This document shows, piece by piece, positions 1 through 12,253 of a stretch of 64,000 nucleotides of DNA (position 1 is its first letter; the number at the start of each line of letters is the position of its first letter). Source of the stretch: Phyllobacterium brassicacearum (GTDB taxonomy: Bacteria; Pseudomonadota; Alphaproteobacteria; Rhizobiales; Rhizobiaceae). The stretch lies in assembly GCF_003010955.1 (NCBI RefSeq), contig NZ_PGGO01000007.1, positions 124,001 to 188,000 of the forward strand. The letters are read 5' to 3'. The notes beneath the pieces are model-generated. The model saw only the letters and a list, made by a program, of their open reading frames with translations, was not told the origin of the DNA and did no database searches. Made by a program: the position numbers and the translations under genes.

Positions 1-402
1 CAGATAGAGCCAATAACTCAGCATGTTCGCATAAGGAAACACCATGTCCCGCGCACCCAGCATCAACGGGATCAGGTAATTGCCGAAACCACCCAGAAAC
101 AGAGCGGTGAGGAGGTAGATCACCATGATCATGCCGTGCATGGTGATGAACTGATAATACCGCTCAGCGTCGATGAAGGTAAAATAGCCAGGGAAACCCA
201 GTTGCAATCGCATGAGCCATGACAGGACGAGGGCAACCAGGCCGATCGCCAGGGCCGTCATGGAATACTGAATGGCAATGACCTTGGCGTCCTGGCTGAA
301 GACGTAAGTCGTCCACCAGCTATGTGGATGGTAAAGCTCGACATCCTCGACTTCCGCGGCGGGGACGGTGTCGTCAATGCTGGATGGAATATTGACCATC
401 AT
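1..402 (-). CDS. Cytochrome c oxidase subunit I, N-terminal part (cut by window edge)
   Basis: The frame is open from an ATG at 402 down to base 1 and gives 134 residues. The heme-copper oxidase subunit I core begins around residue 40, with helices at about 42-64 and 88-110 and a heme-ligand-type His89 in the motif MHGMIM, followed by GGFGNYLIPLMLGARDM. It would be the catalytic subunit that reduces O2 and pumps protons in the inner membrane. Subunit II lies upstream on the same strand. The long hydrophilic N-terminus resembles the alternative rhizobial aa3-type (CoxN-like) enzymes, but that subtype is inference. The rest of the gene is outside the window. Confidence 0.93.
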   Translation of the reverse strand, partial: MMVNIPSSIDDTVPAAEVEDVELYHPHSWWTTYVFSQDAKVIAIQYSMTALAIGLVALVLSWLMRLQLGFPGYFTFIDAERYYQFITMHGMIMVIYLLTALFLGGFGNYLIPLMLGARDMVFPYANMLSYWLYL

Positions 403-450
403 GGCCCTCCCTGTTGTCTCGAACGTCCTCTCCCGAAGGACGGTGTCACA

Positions 451-552
451 GAGCAATTCCATTTTAACGGAGCAATGGAAATTGCTCTAACTCTTTGTTT
501 GTCGCAATTCCGGACGGAAAACCGGTTCCCACTTTTCCTGGAATTGCTTTAG
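451..552 (+). repeat. Intergenic mosaic repeat, copy A
   Basis: The spacer between the oxidase subunit II and I genes holds a hairpin (AGAGCAATT...AATTGCTCT, with CCATT/AATGG inside) at about 455-486. It is followed by a block containing GCAATTCCGGACGGAAAAC and TTTTCCTGGAATTGC. The second block recurs, inverted, at 30733-30790 and 32321-32384. Its end overlaps the TAA stop of the subunit II gene at 549-551. It looks like a rhizobial intergenic mosaic element. Function is unknown. Confidence 0.75.
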
Positions 553-1364
553 TTCACGGTCATCGACTCTCCCGATGCCATCATTTGCGAGAATGTCTGC
601 TGCTGCTGCAGCCATGTCTGGTAATCTTCCGCCGTGTCGACAACGACGGTCCCGCGCATTTGCGGATGCCCGACGCCGCACAATTCGGCGCAAAGGATTT
701 CAAAGGTTCCCGTCTTGGTCGGTGTAAACCAGAAATAGGTGACCATACCTGGAACCATGTCCATCTTGGCCCTGAATTCGGGTACATAGAAATCGTGCAG
801 GACATCGACTGAGCGAAGCAGCATCTTCACCGGTTTATCGACGGGAATATGCAATTCGGCGCCCGCTATGACGATATCATCGAGCCCGGCCGCATCGTTC
901 TTGTTGATGCCTAATGGATTCTCGGCAGTGACGTCGCGGGTTTCCGATGTTCCCAACTGGCCGTTCGCGCCCGGAAGACGAAAGTTCCACAACCATTGCT
1001 GGCCCACGACCTCTACTTCGGTGGCCTCTTTGGGGACTGTCACGAACTGGTTCCACACGAACAGGCCCGGCGCCAGCATGGCAACGACGCCAATGGTGGT
1101 CACTGTGGCAAGCCAGAACTCCAGCTTTTTGTTCTCAGGCTCATAATGTGCCTGATTTCCCGGCTTGTGCCGGAAACGGAAAACGCAATAGGCAACAAAA
1201 AGCACGACCGCAGTGAAAACGAAGCCAGTGATCCAGAATGTAATGATGATTGTATTGTCGATGTAGTGCCAGTTTGACGCAATTGGCGTCCACCACCACG
1301 GACTCAAAAGATGAAACAGAACTGACGCAACCGCTACAAGAACCAGAATAAGTACGACAGCCAT
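549..1364 (-). CDS. Cytochrome c oxidase subunit II
   Basis: A 271-residue membrane protein with hydrophobic segments near 1-20, 38-62 and 82-105, then a periplasmic cupredoxin domain. The CuA site is complete: His190 (in LHDFYVPEF), Cys225, Glu227, Cys229, His233 and Met236 in CAELCGVGHPQM. It accepts electrons from cytochrome c and passes them to subunit I, encoded just downstream on the same strand. No fused cytochrome c domain is present. The 146-bp gap to subunit I, filled by a repeat, is wider than usual for such operons. Confidence 0.95.
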   Translation of the reverse strand: MAVVLILVLVAVASVLFHLLSPWWWTPIASNWHYIDNTIIITFWITGFVFTAVVLFVAYCVFRFRHKPGNQAHYEPENKKLEFWLATVTTIGVVAMLAPGLFVWNQFVTVPKEATEVEVVGQQWLWNFRLPGANGQLGTSETRDVTAENPLGINKNDAAGLDDIVIAGAELHIPVDKPVKMLLRSVDVLHDFYVPEFRAKMDMVPGMVTYFWFTPTKTGTFEILCAELCGVGHPQMRGTVVVDTAEDYQTWLQQQQTFSQMMASGESMTVN

Positions 1365-1518
1365 TTCTTGTCCCCTCCCTGCCTTATTTGGCTGTGGACA
1401 TGAACTCGCAATCTCTCGAAATGTCAGCGTAGCATTTCATGAAAGAGAAATACAGGCAGTCAGATCAGTGGCGACGAAGAAGATCTGGATATCAACATAT
1501 ACGCACACACATTCTACT

Positions 1519-1549
1519 TCAGCATTGCCGTCATCAACGGCAATGCTGA
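1519..1549 (-). terminator. Strong stem-loop downstream of the DUF1428 gene
   Basis: Perfect 12-bp inverted repeat TCAGCATTGCCG / CGGCAATGCTGA with a 7-nt loop, starting about 40 nt past the stop of the minus-strand gene at 1589. No long U tract follows, so it may terminate weakly or protect a 3' end. Confidence 0.55.
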
Positions 1550-1588
1550 CAAGATAAGTTGCTCTTGGGGCCGTTATGCGCCGTGTCG

Positions 1589-1942
1589 CTATAGTTGCAC
1601 GAACGCCTCGAACCCTCCGTAGATCATTCGCTTGCCGTCGAAAGGCATGTTCGACTCGTCTCCCTTCAGCCGCGGGTCTTGCATGACTTTAGCATCGATC
1701 GCGTCGCGTTCTTCGCGCGATCGATAGACGATCCAGGCAAAGATTACGATCTCGTCGTCCTTGGCCTGAACCGCACGCGGGAAAGAGGTAAGTTCACCGT
1801 AGGGGACATCGTCAGCCGTGCATTCGACATAGGCGAGCGCACCAAGGTCTTTCCAGACTTCCCCCGCCCTTCGAGCCAGCGCTTTGTAGTCGTCAATTCT
1901 GTCCTTTGGAACTGCGAGTAGGAAACCGTCGACGTAGGACAT
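1589..1942 (-). CDS. DUF1428 (YbaA-like) protein
   Basis: A 117-residue protein beginning MSYVDGFLLAVPKD, a typical opening of the DUF1428/YbaA family. These are small proteins of the dimeric alpha-beta barrel type with no established reaction. The conserved FAWIVYRSREERD segment and the GGF motif near the C-terminus fit the family, and the length is normal. The gene stands alone, with a stem-loop downstream and no operon partner. Nothing in the context ties it to C1 metabolism. Confidence 0.85.
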   Translation of the reverse strand: MSYVDGFLLAVPKDRIDDYKALARRAGEVWKDLGALAYVECTADDVPYGELTSFPRAVQAKDDEIVIFAWIVYRSREERDAIDAKVMQDPRLKGDESNMPFDGKRMIYGGFEAFVQL

Positions 1943-2040
1943 GCATGCCTCCTTTTGTTTGGAACAATCAAAGGAACGTTCGCGCGATGGGCAATGCTAC
2001 AACATACTCAGATTTTTTGTTCCGGCACGCTAGCTCATGG

Positions 2041-3900
2041 TCAGGCTTGCCACGGCCAGACGGCAACTGAGCCGGTCCGTCCCCTTATCTGCGTTTCCAG
2101 CGGCCCAATGAGTTTTCCAGATTTGTAGGGCGCGCTGAGCTCTCCCGCCATGCGCAATATTTCGGTGCTTAATGCGAGTTCCGCTCCATGCCTTGCAGCA
2201 ACTTCCATCAACCGGCTGGCCACATTGACGGTGTCGCCGGTCGCGGTGATCTGCTGGCGGCTGCCGCCTAGCCTGGAGGCGATGACTGTTCCGAAATGCG
2301 CCCCCATCTTGAAGCCGATCCGCGACGTTGCGGATGCCGGCAATGAAGCGAGCCATTCCCTTGTGCTGTGGCAAAGCCTGACACTACAGGTCGCAGCATT
2401 GAGGGCATCATCAGCATCAGGTTCCGGCAGACCGAACAGGATCATCGCTCCGTCGCCCATGAAACTTGTGATTGTTCCACCTGAGACGGCCACCTCCTCG
2501 TCCACCATCTTGTAGAATCCGTTCAGCAATTCGCGGGTCGCGTTCGGTCCTAATGTTTCACTCAGTCCGGTAAATCCCGAGAGATCGATAAAGAGTACGG
2601 CGGCGTCCTGGCGAACCGGTTCTGCCAGAAATCCAGGATTCCGGGCAAGCCAGTTTCCAAGGCCGGGCGCCTGAACTTGCTGCAGAAGCTGGCTTTGCCT
2701 GGCGAAATGCTGAGCCCGTCGCTTCCCGAGCCAAAGCTGGACCGCTCCAAAGATTATGGCCGGCGGGATGGCGGCTGTCATGGGGACGGCTGCGCTGAGC
2801 CAGATGCCGTTAGTGAATGCAGCGACGTTGATCGCCAGCCACGCCAGAATTGCACAGACGATCATAATGAGCCCGATGACATTGCGCCTCCAGGCCAGCA
2901 GGGCAACGAGCGCCACCGGGAGCCCCACAGCAAAGCCCGCATCAATCAGGCGGATATTGGCGTCACGGACAATTCCGTCCCCATTCAACAAGTGCGATAC
3001 AGCGGTCGCAATAACTTCGACTCCAGGCAAGACCGGATCGAATGATGTAGGGAAGACGTCCCCGCCACCGGTAACAGTTGTGCCGATAATGACGACGCGA
3101 TTTTCGATGCTTTCGCGGGTGACTTTCCCATTGAGGAGATCGGCGGCGCTGAATGTGCGTATTGTGCCGCGGGGGCCATAGAATGTCAGAGGCAGGGACT
3201 GGCCATTATCTGTCCGGATCACATCTTCGCCAAGCAGAATACGGCCGGGTTCGAAAGCGGGCTCGATGCCCTGCGCAACAGAGACCACCCGCAGCGGAAA
3301 TGACGCCTCGATACGGTCCTCGCTTTTGAACAGCATCGGAACAAGCCGGGGGGTTCCATTCCGGTCGGTAGCGACATTCACCACACCAGTAGCTGCAACA
3401 TCGGAAAACGGTTTAAGCGGCAGCAGGAATTGTTTGGCGCTCGGCACGCCCGCCAGGGCATCATCGCGGTTTGTCTCTATGCGCTGTCGTCCTTCGGGAA
3501 AGACAGCGGCTGCTGCGAGTATGCTCGTGCTCCGCCCAAGCGCCTCCGCCAGGGCTTGGTCCCCCTCTGCCGTCCCAGGGTCCAAAAGAAGTATGTCCAC
3601 GCCGATGGCTTTCGGGTGCAGCCCGGCGATTGCGTCGATGATCCGGGCAAGCTCAGCTCGGGCGAGCGGATAGGTTGCTGCCTGGCGAACCACCTCGTCG
3701 TCGATAGCGACGATCGTCACTGTCTCGGGCGCGGGCTTTTGTCCGCGAATGACAGTGCGAAGATCGGTCATTGTGGCCTCGACACGGTCGAGAAACCACG
3801 TCTCGCCCCGCATATGTGCGATGCCGACACCAGCACCCCAGAGCGCCGCCAGAATCAAAGCGATCATAGTCTGGAACGCTCGTCTGCTCATGTGACTCAC
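2041..3900 (-). CDS. CHASE2-domain adenylate/guanylate cyclase
   Basis: A 619-residue membrane sensor. An N-terminal helix (about 9-28) is followed by an extracytoplasmic CHASE2 domain (about 35-300) with VTIVAIDDEVV and PKAIGVDILLLDP, then a cluster of transmembrane helices (about 315-395). The class III nucleotide cyclase domain starts at about 434. Metal-binding Asp439 (FIDLSGF) and Asp483 (MGDGAM) and the TGDTVNVASRL segment (Asn559, Arg563) are present, so it should be catalytically active. Whether the product is cAMP or cGMP cannot be told. Its start overlaps the stop of the FecR-domain gene by 4 bp, so the two are probably cotranslated as one signalling unit. Confidence 0.92.
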   Translation of the reverse strand: MSHMSRRAFQTMIALILAALWGAGVGIAHMRGETWFLDRVEATMTDLRTVIRGQKPAPETVTIVAIDDEVVRQAATYPLARAELARIIDAIAGLHPKAIGVDILLLDPGTAEGDQALAEALGRSTSILAAAAVFPEGRQRIETNRDDALAGVPSAKQFLLPLKPFSDVAATGVVNVATDRNGTPRLVPMLFKSEDRIEASFPLRVVSVAQGIEPAFEPGRILLGEDVIRTDNGQSLPLTFYGPRGTIRTFSAADLLNGKVTRESIENRVVIIGTTVTGGGDVFPTSFDPVLPGVEVIATAVSHLLNGDGIVRDANIRLIDAGFAVGLPVALVALLAWRRNVIGLIMIVCAILAWLAINVAAFTNGIWLSAAVPMTAAIPPAIIFGAVQLWLGKRRAQHFARQSQLLQQVQAPGLGNWLARNPGFLAEPVRQDAAVLFIDLSGFTGLSETLGPNATRELLNGFYKMVDEEVAVSGGTITSFMGDGAMILFGLPEPDADDALNAATCSVRLCHSTREWLASLPASATSRIGFKMGAHFGTVIASRLGGSRQQITATGDTVNVASRLMEVAARHGAELALSTEILRMAGELSAPYKSGKLIGPLETQIRGRTGSVAVWPWQA

Positions 3901-4433
3901 TGGCCGAAGCGGGCCATCAAAGCTGAAACACGTGCCCTGGGCCAGCGCTTGACGGTGAGGGCGCCGCTTCCTTGATCGACATCGACACCTTCGCCGGGAC
4001 CAAGGAGTACACCGGGGCCAGCGACAGGGCGCCGCACCGCGACCTGTCCCCTGACCACAAATACGGAGGTCTTGCCTGCCGTAACATCAACCGCCCATTT
4101 TGTGCCGCGGACCGCCGCAATCGCCTGGGGCGTGCTGACCTGGAAGCCGGTACCCGCCGAACCCGTCGCAAAATCCAGCAGCATTGCCTTGCTCTGAAGA
4201 CGAGCCGCATCTGCCTTGCCGTCCCGATTACGATCAACCAGCGTGTACCTGGCACCGGCTTCCGCAATGATTGTCAGCCCGCCCTGGCATCGCAGCAACT
4301 GCCTGGAAGTGCCCCCTACGGGTTGCAACGCGCACCCCGAGGCGTTCGATTGGGCTAGTGCGCTGCTCGCGCAGAGCGCAAATACGAAGAGCGCAGGCAC
4401 GATGCCACGCAAAATTCTCGCTATCAATACCAT
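3897..4433 (-). CDS. Secreted FecR-domain protein
   Basis: A 178-residue protein with a clear signal peptide (cleavage near ALA-QSN, residue 27). A FecR fold follows, with the typical segment VSTPQAIAAVRGTKWAVDV and LLGPGEGVDV near the end. It lies directly upstream of the CHASE2 cyclase gene with a 4-bp overlap, an arrangement that suggests it binds or tunes the periplasmic sensor domain. An odd point is the loop DRNRDGKADAA at about residue 68, which matches the DxNxDGxxD pattern of calcium-binding EF-hand or dockerin loops. Its ligand is unknown. Confidence 0.85.
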   Translation of the reverse strand: MVLIARILRGIVPALFVFALCASSALAQSNASGCALQPVGGTSRQLLRCQGGLTIIAEAGARYTLVDRNRDGKADAARLQSKAMLLDFATGSAGTGFQVSTPQAIAAVRGTKWAVDVTAGKTSVFVVRGQVAVRRPVAGPGVLLGPGEGVDVDQGSGALTVKRWPRARVSALMARFGQ

Positions 4434-4637
4434 GGAGGATCTCCCTGCTCGTGCATCGTCCGCGAGCTGCTCGTCGGTTCAGCATAGCCAATTTGACGCG
4501 CTTCGTCCGCAGTTTTGGGGCCGGAGCGAGTTTGGTCATTCCAGCGCACGGATGTCCTGACCGCAATATCCCTACTTGAACTAATCATTGAAGGTGACGA
4601 CTCCGGAGGAAAGGGCCGCGCTCTTGTGGCTACGGGG

Positions 4638-5579
4638 TCACCGATGGGCGGTGTCCGGATAAAGTTTTTCGAAAAATGGCAGGCACTGCGCGCCCTTGCG
4701 GCTGAGAAAATCCTGGAAGGCGCGCATCGCCGGCGACAGGACCCGGTCCGTACGGACCACGGAAAACCATTGTCTGCGAATGGGCATACCTATCACATCG
4801 AGCATCACCAGCTTGCGGACTTCAAGCTCCAGCGCAATTGTATGAGCGGAAATGAACGCGATGCCAAGCCCGGCCATGACAGCCTGCTTGATGGTCTCGT
4901 TCGATGACATCTCCGTCCCGAGATCATCAAGCCGTCCTGGCAATTCGCTCAAGAAGATCTCCAGCGATATACGTGTTCCAGATCCCGGCTCACGGACGAG
5001 AAAGTGCTCCTGGGCAATGCGCTCCTTTGTGATGTCGCGCGACTTGGCAAGGGGGTGGTCGGGCGCCGCGATCACGACGAGCGGGTGATCGCCAAAGACT
5101 GACGAGCGAAGCGGAATGTCCTTTGGCGGACGGCCCATCAGCGCGATATCGACCTCGTGGTTCTTCAAACTCGCAATCGTTTCTGCCCGGTTGCCGATCG
5201 CGAGTTTGATGGCGATGTCCGGATGTTCCTTTTTGAATGTCGCCATCAACTGCGGCGCAAAATATTTGGCTGTCGAGACGACGCCAAGTGTGAGGCTGCC
5301 GACCCGCACGCCCTTGATAGCGTCGATTTCGTCGTCGAGCAGCCGCAGCCGCTCCTCGATCATTTGCGCCGCATCAAGAAATGCAAGACCGGCGATGGTC
5401 GGGCGCAGCCCTTCGTTGGTGCGGTCGAACAGGATGATGTTCGCGTCTTCTTCTATGAGCTTGAGCTGGATCGTGACCGCTGGCGGAGTCAGGCCAAGTG
5501 CATTCGCCGCCGCGGCGATTGTGCCGTGCTTCATAATAGCCTGTATGGCCCTAAGTTGTTTCAGACTGAGATTGCGCAT
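4638..5579 (-). CDS. cbbR: LysR-type regulator of the Calvin-cycle operon, CbbR
   Basis: A 313-residue LysR-family protein. The winged helix-turn-helix is at residues 3-62 (LSLKQLRAIQAIMKHGTIAA...LGLTPPAVT), and the effector-binding domain runs from about 90 to 295. It is transcribed divergently from the cbb operon, with about 120 bp between the two translation starts, the classical cbbR arrangement. The family activates cbb transcription in response to metabolites such as NADPH or phosphorylated intermediates; the effector here is unknown. An AT-rich dyad in the shared promoter is its likely site. Confidence 0.95.
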   Translation of the reverse strand: MRNLSLKQLRAIQAIMKHGTIAAAANALGLTPPAVTIQLKLIEEDANIILFDRTNEGLRPTIAGLAFLDAAQMIEERLRLLDDEIDAIKGVRVGSLTLGVVSTAKYFAPQLMATFKKEHPDIAIKLAIGNRAETIASLKNHEVDIALMGRPPKDIPLRSSVFGDHPLVVIAAPDHPLAKSRDITKERIAQEHFLVREPGSGTRISLEIFLSELPGRLDDLGTEMSSNETIKQAVMAGLGIAFISAHTIALELEVRKLVMLDVIGMPIRRQWFSVVRTDRVLSPAMRAFQDFLSRKGAQCLPFFEKLYPDTAHR

Positions 5580-5698
5580 ACGGACACTTAATATAATTTA
5601 GCAAGTACGTAAATATAATAAATTTTACTTATCAAGGTGGAGCTGTTTCCATGCTTCCGAAGTCTGACGCTCAAGACGATCAGGCACGGGAGGAAGAC
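5580..5698 (+). promoter_or_regulatory. cbbR-cbbF divergent control region
   Basis: The spacer is strongly AT-rich compared with its surroundings. It contains the dyad ATTTA-N9-TAAAT at 5596-5614, which fits the LysR rule T-N11-A and resembles CbbR sites. Further AT repeats follow to 5630. A good Shine-Dalgarno sequence, GGGAGGA (5688-5694), sits 4 nt before the ATG at 5699 and makes that the likely cbbF start rather than the in-frame ATG at 5651. Confidence 0.6.
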
Positions 5699-6748
5699 AT
5701 GACAACGGCGACACTAGACGCCTTTCTGGGATCCTATGCTGAGAACGGAGATGCGCTTCGGGCCGCAGTATCATCCGTCGTGCGCCACCTCTCGCTGACA
5801 TCGGTCAAGATCCGCAACACGATCAATCAAGGTGCACTGGGGAAGGCTTTTGCCAGCCAGCACGGCGGCAAAAATGCTGATGGCGACGCCCAGAAGGATC
5901 TTGATGTCTTTGCCGACGACATGTTCCTCGAAGCCATGCGTCAGGCGCCAGTTGCGCTTTACGGGTCCGAAGAGCTGGAGCATCCGGCCTTGCTTGACGC
6001 GAGTGCACCGCTGGCGCTGGCGATCGATCCGCTGGACGGTTCTTCGAACATCGACACCAATGTCTCCATTGGGACTATCTTCTCCATCCTCCCGGTGGTT
6101 GGCCTACCGGACAGCGAGCCTGGTGCTTCGTTCTTTCAAAAGGGGCAACACCAGCTCGCTGCCGGCTTTTTTATATACGGACCGCAACTGGCGCTGGTCC
6201 TGACGCTCGGCAGCGGCACGCATGTCTTCGTGTTCTCGTCCCGGCTCGGCACATTCGTGCAAGCCTATGAGAGCATCATCATTGCCGACCGGGCGCATGA
6301 GTTCGCCGTCAACGCAGCGAACTACCGCCATTGGGATGAGGCCGTGCGTCTCTATGTCGATGACTGCCTCAAGGGTACAGAGGGGCCTCGCGATCGTGAC
6401 TTCAACATGCGTTGGATCGCGTCTCTGGTCGCGGAAGCCTATCGCATTCTCGTCCGCGGCGGTGTGTTTCTCTATCCAGGTGACCGGCGAAAGGGTTATG
6501 GCGAAGGGCGGATCCGCCTGGTCTACGAGGCCAATCCCATCGCGTTCATCATCGAACAGGCGGGCGGTGCCGCGACGGATACGGTCAACCGCATTCTCGA
6601 TCTCACCCCCAAGAGCATGCATCAGCGGGTGCCGCTGACTTTCGGCTCGGCGCGGGAAGTGGCACGGATCGGAAGATACCACACTGAACCCAGCAACATT
6701 GGCGAGCGCGCGCCGCTCTTCAGCAATCGCGGCCTGTTCAGGGCTTGA
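5699..6748 (+). CDS. cbbF: Class I fructose-1,6-bisphosphatase (Calvin cycle)
   Basis: A 349-residue class I FBPase that hydrolyses fructose 1,6-bisphosphate, and in cbb operons usually sedoheptulose 1,7-bisphosphate too. The metal-binding motif DPLDGSSNID is at residues 110-119 (Asp110 and Asp113), and RRKGYGEGRIRLVYEANP is the C-terminal substrate region. An in-frame ATG at 5651 would add 16 polar residues, but the good ribosome site lies before 5699. First gene of the operon; cbbP follows after 15 bp. Confidence 0.95.
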   Translation: MTTATLDAFLGSYAENGDALRAAVSSVVRHLSLTSVKIRNTINQGALGKAFASQHGGKNADGDAQKDLDVFADDMFLEAMRQAPVALYGSEELEHPALLDASAPLALAIDPLDGSSNIDTNVSIGTIFSILPVVGLPDSEPGASFFQKGQHQLAAGFFIYGPQLALVLTLGSGTHVFVFSSRLGTFVQAYESIIIADRAHEFAVNAANYRHWDEAVRLYVDDCLKGTEGPRDRDFNMRWIASLVAEAYRILVRGGVFLYPGDRRKGYGEGRIRLVYEANPIAFIIEQAGGAATDTVNRILDLTPKSMHQRVPLTFGSAREVARIGRYHTEPSNIGERAPLFSNRGLFRA

Positions 6749-6763
6749 GGATAGGAGGAAATC

Positions 6764-7636
6764 ATGTCGGCAAAGCACCCCATCATTTCCATCACCGGTT
6801 CGTCCGGCGCAGGTACCACCTCGGTCAAGCGCATATTCGAGCTGATTTTCCGCCGTGAGGAGATCGAGGCGGCCTTCATCGAAGGCGACGCCTTTCACAA
6901 ATATGACCGCAACGCCATGAAGGAGAAGGTTGCCGAGGAGGAGCAGAAGGGAAACCCGAACTTCACTCATTTCCATGTCGATGCCAACGAATTGCAGAAG
7001 CTGGAGGAGGTGTTTGAACAATATGGCCGGCGGGGTACGGGGCAGACCCGCACCTATATCCATGACGACGAGGAGGCAAGGCTATACGAGGCGCCGGCAG
7101 GCACCTTCACGCCATGGCGCGACTTTCCGGCTAGCGACCTGCTCTTCTACGAAGGACTCCATGGCTGTGCGGTCACAGACGATGTCAGCCTCGCGCGTCA
7201 TGCCGATCTGAAGATCGGCGTGGTGCCGGTGATCAATCTCGAATGGATTCAGAAGATTCATCGCGACCGCGCGACCCGCGGCTATTCGACCGAAGCGGTG
7301 ATGGACGTGATCCTGCGCCGTATGCCGGACTATGTCCGCTATATCACGCCGCAGTTCACGCTGACCGATATCAACTTTCAACGTGTGCCGATCGTCGATA
7401 CCTCGAACCCCTTCATCGCTCGCTGGATACCGACGCCCGATGAGTCGATGCTGGTGATCCGTTTTGCCCGGCCGCGTGGCATCGATTTCCCCTATCTGCT
7501 CTCGATGATCCACGACTCCTTCATGTCGCGGGCCAACTCGATTGTTGTGCCCGGCAACAAGCTTGACCTCGCCATGCAACTGATCCTGACGCCGCTGATC
7601 ATGCAGTTGATGGAACGCAAAAACCGAGCCTCGTGA
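6764..7636 (+). CDS. cbbP: Phosphoribulokinase
   Basis: A 290-residue bacterial-type phosphoribulokinase that makes ribulose 1,5-bisphosphate from ribulose 5-phosphate and ATP, the committed step before RuBisCO. The P-loop GSSGAGTTS is at residues 12-20, followed by the [12 protein letters not shown] segment that carries the catalytic Asp. The length matches the octameric proteobacterial enzymes, which are usually activated by NADH. A ribosome site, GGAGGAAATC, precedes the ATG. It sits between cbbF and cbbT. Confidence 0.96.
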   Translation: MSAKHPIISITGSSGAGTTSVKRIFELIFRREEIEAAFIEGDAFHKYDRNAMKEKVAEEEQKGNPNFTHFHVDANELQKLEEVFEQYGRRGTGQTRTYIHDDEEARLYEAPAGTFTPWRDFPASDLLFYEGLHGCAVTDDVSLARHADLKIGVVPVINLEWIQKIHRDRATRGYSTEAVMDVILRRMPDYVRYITPQFTLTDINFQRVPIVDTSNPFIARWIPTPDESMLVIRFARPRGIDFPYLLSMIHDSFMSRANSIVVPGNKLDLAMQLILTPLIMQLMERKNRAS

Positions 7637-7643
7637 GGAGAAG

Positions 7644-9671
7644 ATGATGAATACGCAAGCTTTCCTTCAAGAGAACCCCGAGATTGAAACTGTTTCTGAG
7701 CGCCACATGGCCAATGCAATCCGGGCGCTCGCCATGGACAGCGTCCAGAAGGCGAATTCCGGCCATCCGGGAATGCCGATGGGCATGGCGGATGTCGCGA
7801 CAGTGCTCTTCAACCGCTTTATAAAGCTCGACCCGCTCCACCCACAATGGCCGGATCGGGACCGTTTCATTCTCTCCGCTGGACACGGTTCGATGCTGCA
7901 ATATGCACTGCATTACCTGATCGGCTATCCCGATATGCCTATCGAGGAGTTACAACGGTTCCGCCAGCTTGGCGCCAAGACAGCTGGCCACCCGGAATAT
8001 GGTCACGCGCAGGGGATCGAGACCACGACCGGACCTCTGGGCCAAGGCATCGCAACGGCCGTTGGCATGGCTTTAGCTGAGCGCCTGCTCAGCGACCGTT
8101 TCGGCTCGGAAACCGTCGATCACTACACCTATGTGATTGCCGGTGACGGTTGCCTGCAAGAGGGCATCAGCCATGAAGCGATCGATCTCGCCGGCCATTT
8201 GAAATTGTCGAAGCTGATCGTATTTTGGGACAACAACTCGATCTCGATTGACGGGCCAACCTCGCTTTCGACCTCCATGGACCAGTTGGCCCGTTTCGAG
8301 GCTGCCGGCTTCGACGTGCAAGCGATCGACGGTCATGACTACGAAGCGATCGCAGAGGCAATCACGCGTGCGCAATCGTCGGATCTGCCCTCGCTGATCG
8401 CTTGCCGTACGATTATCGGTAAGGGTGCACCCAATCTGCAGGGAACCGAAAAGACCCATGGTGCCCCGCTGGGTGACGCGGAAATTGCCGCAGCCCGCCT
8501 TGCGATTGATTGGCCGCATCGGCCGTTTGAGGTTCCAGAAGCCATCGTTGAAACATGGCGCAATGTTGCCCGCCGCGGAGCGGACGAACGCCGCGAATGG
8601 TGTGTGCGGGTAGCCGCCACATCGCGTTGTGACGAATTCAAGCAGGCGATCCAGAAGCAACTGCCGGATGCCCTTTATGATGAGCTCAGTGCGTTCCGCC
8701 GCGAACATGTCGAGAAGGCAACCAAGGTAGCGACGCGCAAGGCATCTGAAATGGTCCTCGGTGTCATCAACAATGCGACCGATATGACGATCGGCGGTTC
8801 GGCGGACCTGACCCATTCCAACCTGACCGTCACGGCAGACATGCGAGATGTTTCTCCGGAGAGTTTCTCCGGCCGCTATATCCACTACGGTATCCGTGAG
8901 CACGCGATGGCGGCTGCCATGAATGGCATTGCGCTGCATGGAGGCTTTGTCCCCTATGGCGGCACATTCCTGGTTTTTGCCGATTATGCACGCGGGGCGA
9001 TGCGGCTGTCGGCTCTGATGGGCCAGCAGGTCATCTATGTCATGACGCATGACTCGATAGGCCTTGGCGAAGATGGCCCGACGCATCAGCCGGTCGAGCA
9101 TCTGGCGATGTTGCGCGCGACCCCCGGCATCAATGTGTTCCGGCCGGCCGATATCATCGAGACAGCGGAATGCTGGGAGCTCGCACTGAAGTATCGTGAC
9201 CGGCCAAGTGTTCTCGTGCTCTCACGCCAGAACCTTCCAATGCTGCGGCATGCTCACAGTGATGACAACCGGTCGAGCCGCGGGGCCTATGTGCTGCGCG
9301 AGACTGCCGAACCGCGCGCCGTAACGCTCCTCGCGACCGGGTCGGAAGTGGAGATAGCCTGTACTGCCGCCGATATCCTTCGGGGCCAGTACAAGATCGC
9401 TGCCGCAGTTGTCTCGATGCCGTCCTGGGAGCTTTTCGAGGCGCAGACCCCGGCCTATCGCCGCTCAGTCCTCGCCGCGGCACCGCGCATTGGCATCGAA
9501 GCCGCAGCACGGTTGGGCTGGGACCGCTGGATCGGCGAGAAGGGCGCTTTCATCGGCATGCAGGGATTTGGCGCCAGTGCTCCGGCTCCGGATCTCTATC
9601 GCCACTTCGGCATCACACCGGAGAACATCGTCGCCACCGCGCGCAAGCTCATCAACGACAAGGAACATTGA
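7644..9671 (+). CDS. cbbT: Transketolase
   Basis: A 675-residue thiamine-diphosphate enzyme that moves two-carbon units in the regenerative part of the Calvin cycle. The N-terminal region contains [11 protein letters not shown], the ThDP-binding GDGCLQEG...[10 protein letters not shown] (about residues 165-202) and the Glu-containing [14 protein letters not shown] of the pyrimidine domain. Translation may start at 7644 or at the next ATG (7647), which is better spaced from AGGAGA. The gap to cbbP is only 7 bp. Confidence 0.96.
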   Translation: MMNTQAFLQENPEIETVSERHMANAIRALAMDSVQKANSGHPGMPMGMADVATVLFNRFIKLDPLHPQWPDRDRFILSAGHGSMLQYALHYLIGYPDMPIEELQRFRQLGAKTAGHPEYGHAQGIETTTGPLGQGIATAVGMALAERLLSDRFGSETVDHYTYVIAGDGCLQEGISHEAIDLAGHLKLSKLIVFWDNNSISIDGPTSLSTSMDQLARFEAAGFDVQAIDGHDYEAIAEAITRAQSSDLPSLIACRTIIGKGAPNLQGTEKTHGAPLGDAEIAAARLAIDWPHRPFEVPEAIVETWRNVARRGADERREWCVRVAATSRCDEFKQAIQKQLPDALYDELSAFRREHVEKATKVATRKASEMVLGVINNATDMTIGGSADLTHSNLTVTADMRDVSPESFSGRYIHYGIREHAMAAAMNGIALHGGFVPYGGTFLVFADYARGAMRLSALMGQQVIYVMTHDSIGLGEDGPTHQPVEHLAMLRATPGINVFRPADIIETAECWELALKYRDRPSVLVLSRQNLPMLRHAHSDDNRSSRGAYVLRETAEPRAVTLLATGSEVEIACTAADILRGQYKIAAAVVSMPSWELFEAQTPAYRRSVLAAAPRIGIEAAARLGWDRWIGEKGAFIGMQGFGASAPAPDLYRHFGITPENIVATARKLINDKEH

Positions 9672-9673
9672 TC

Positions 9674-12243
<2,570 letters not shown>

Positions 12244-12253
12244 GAGCAGCGAC

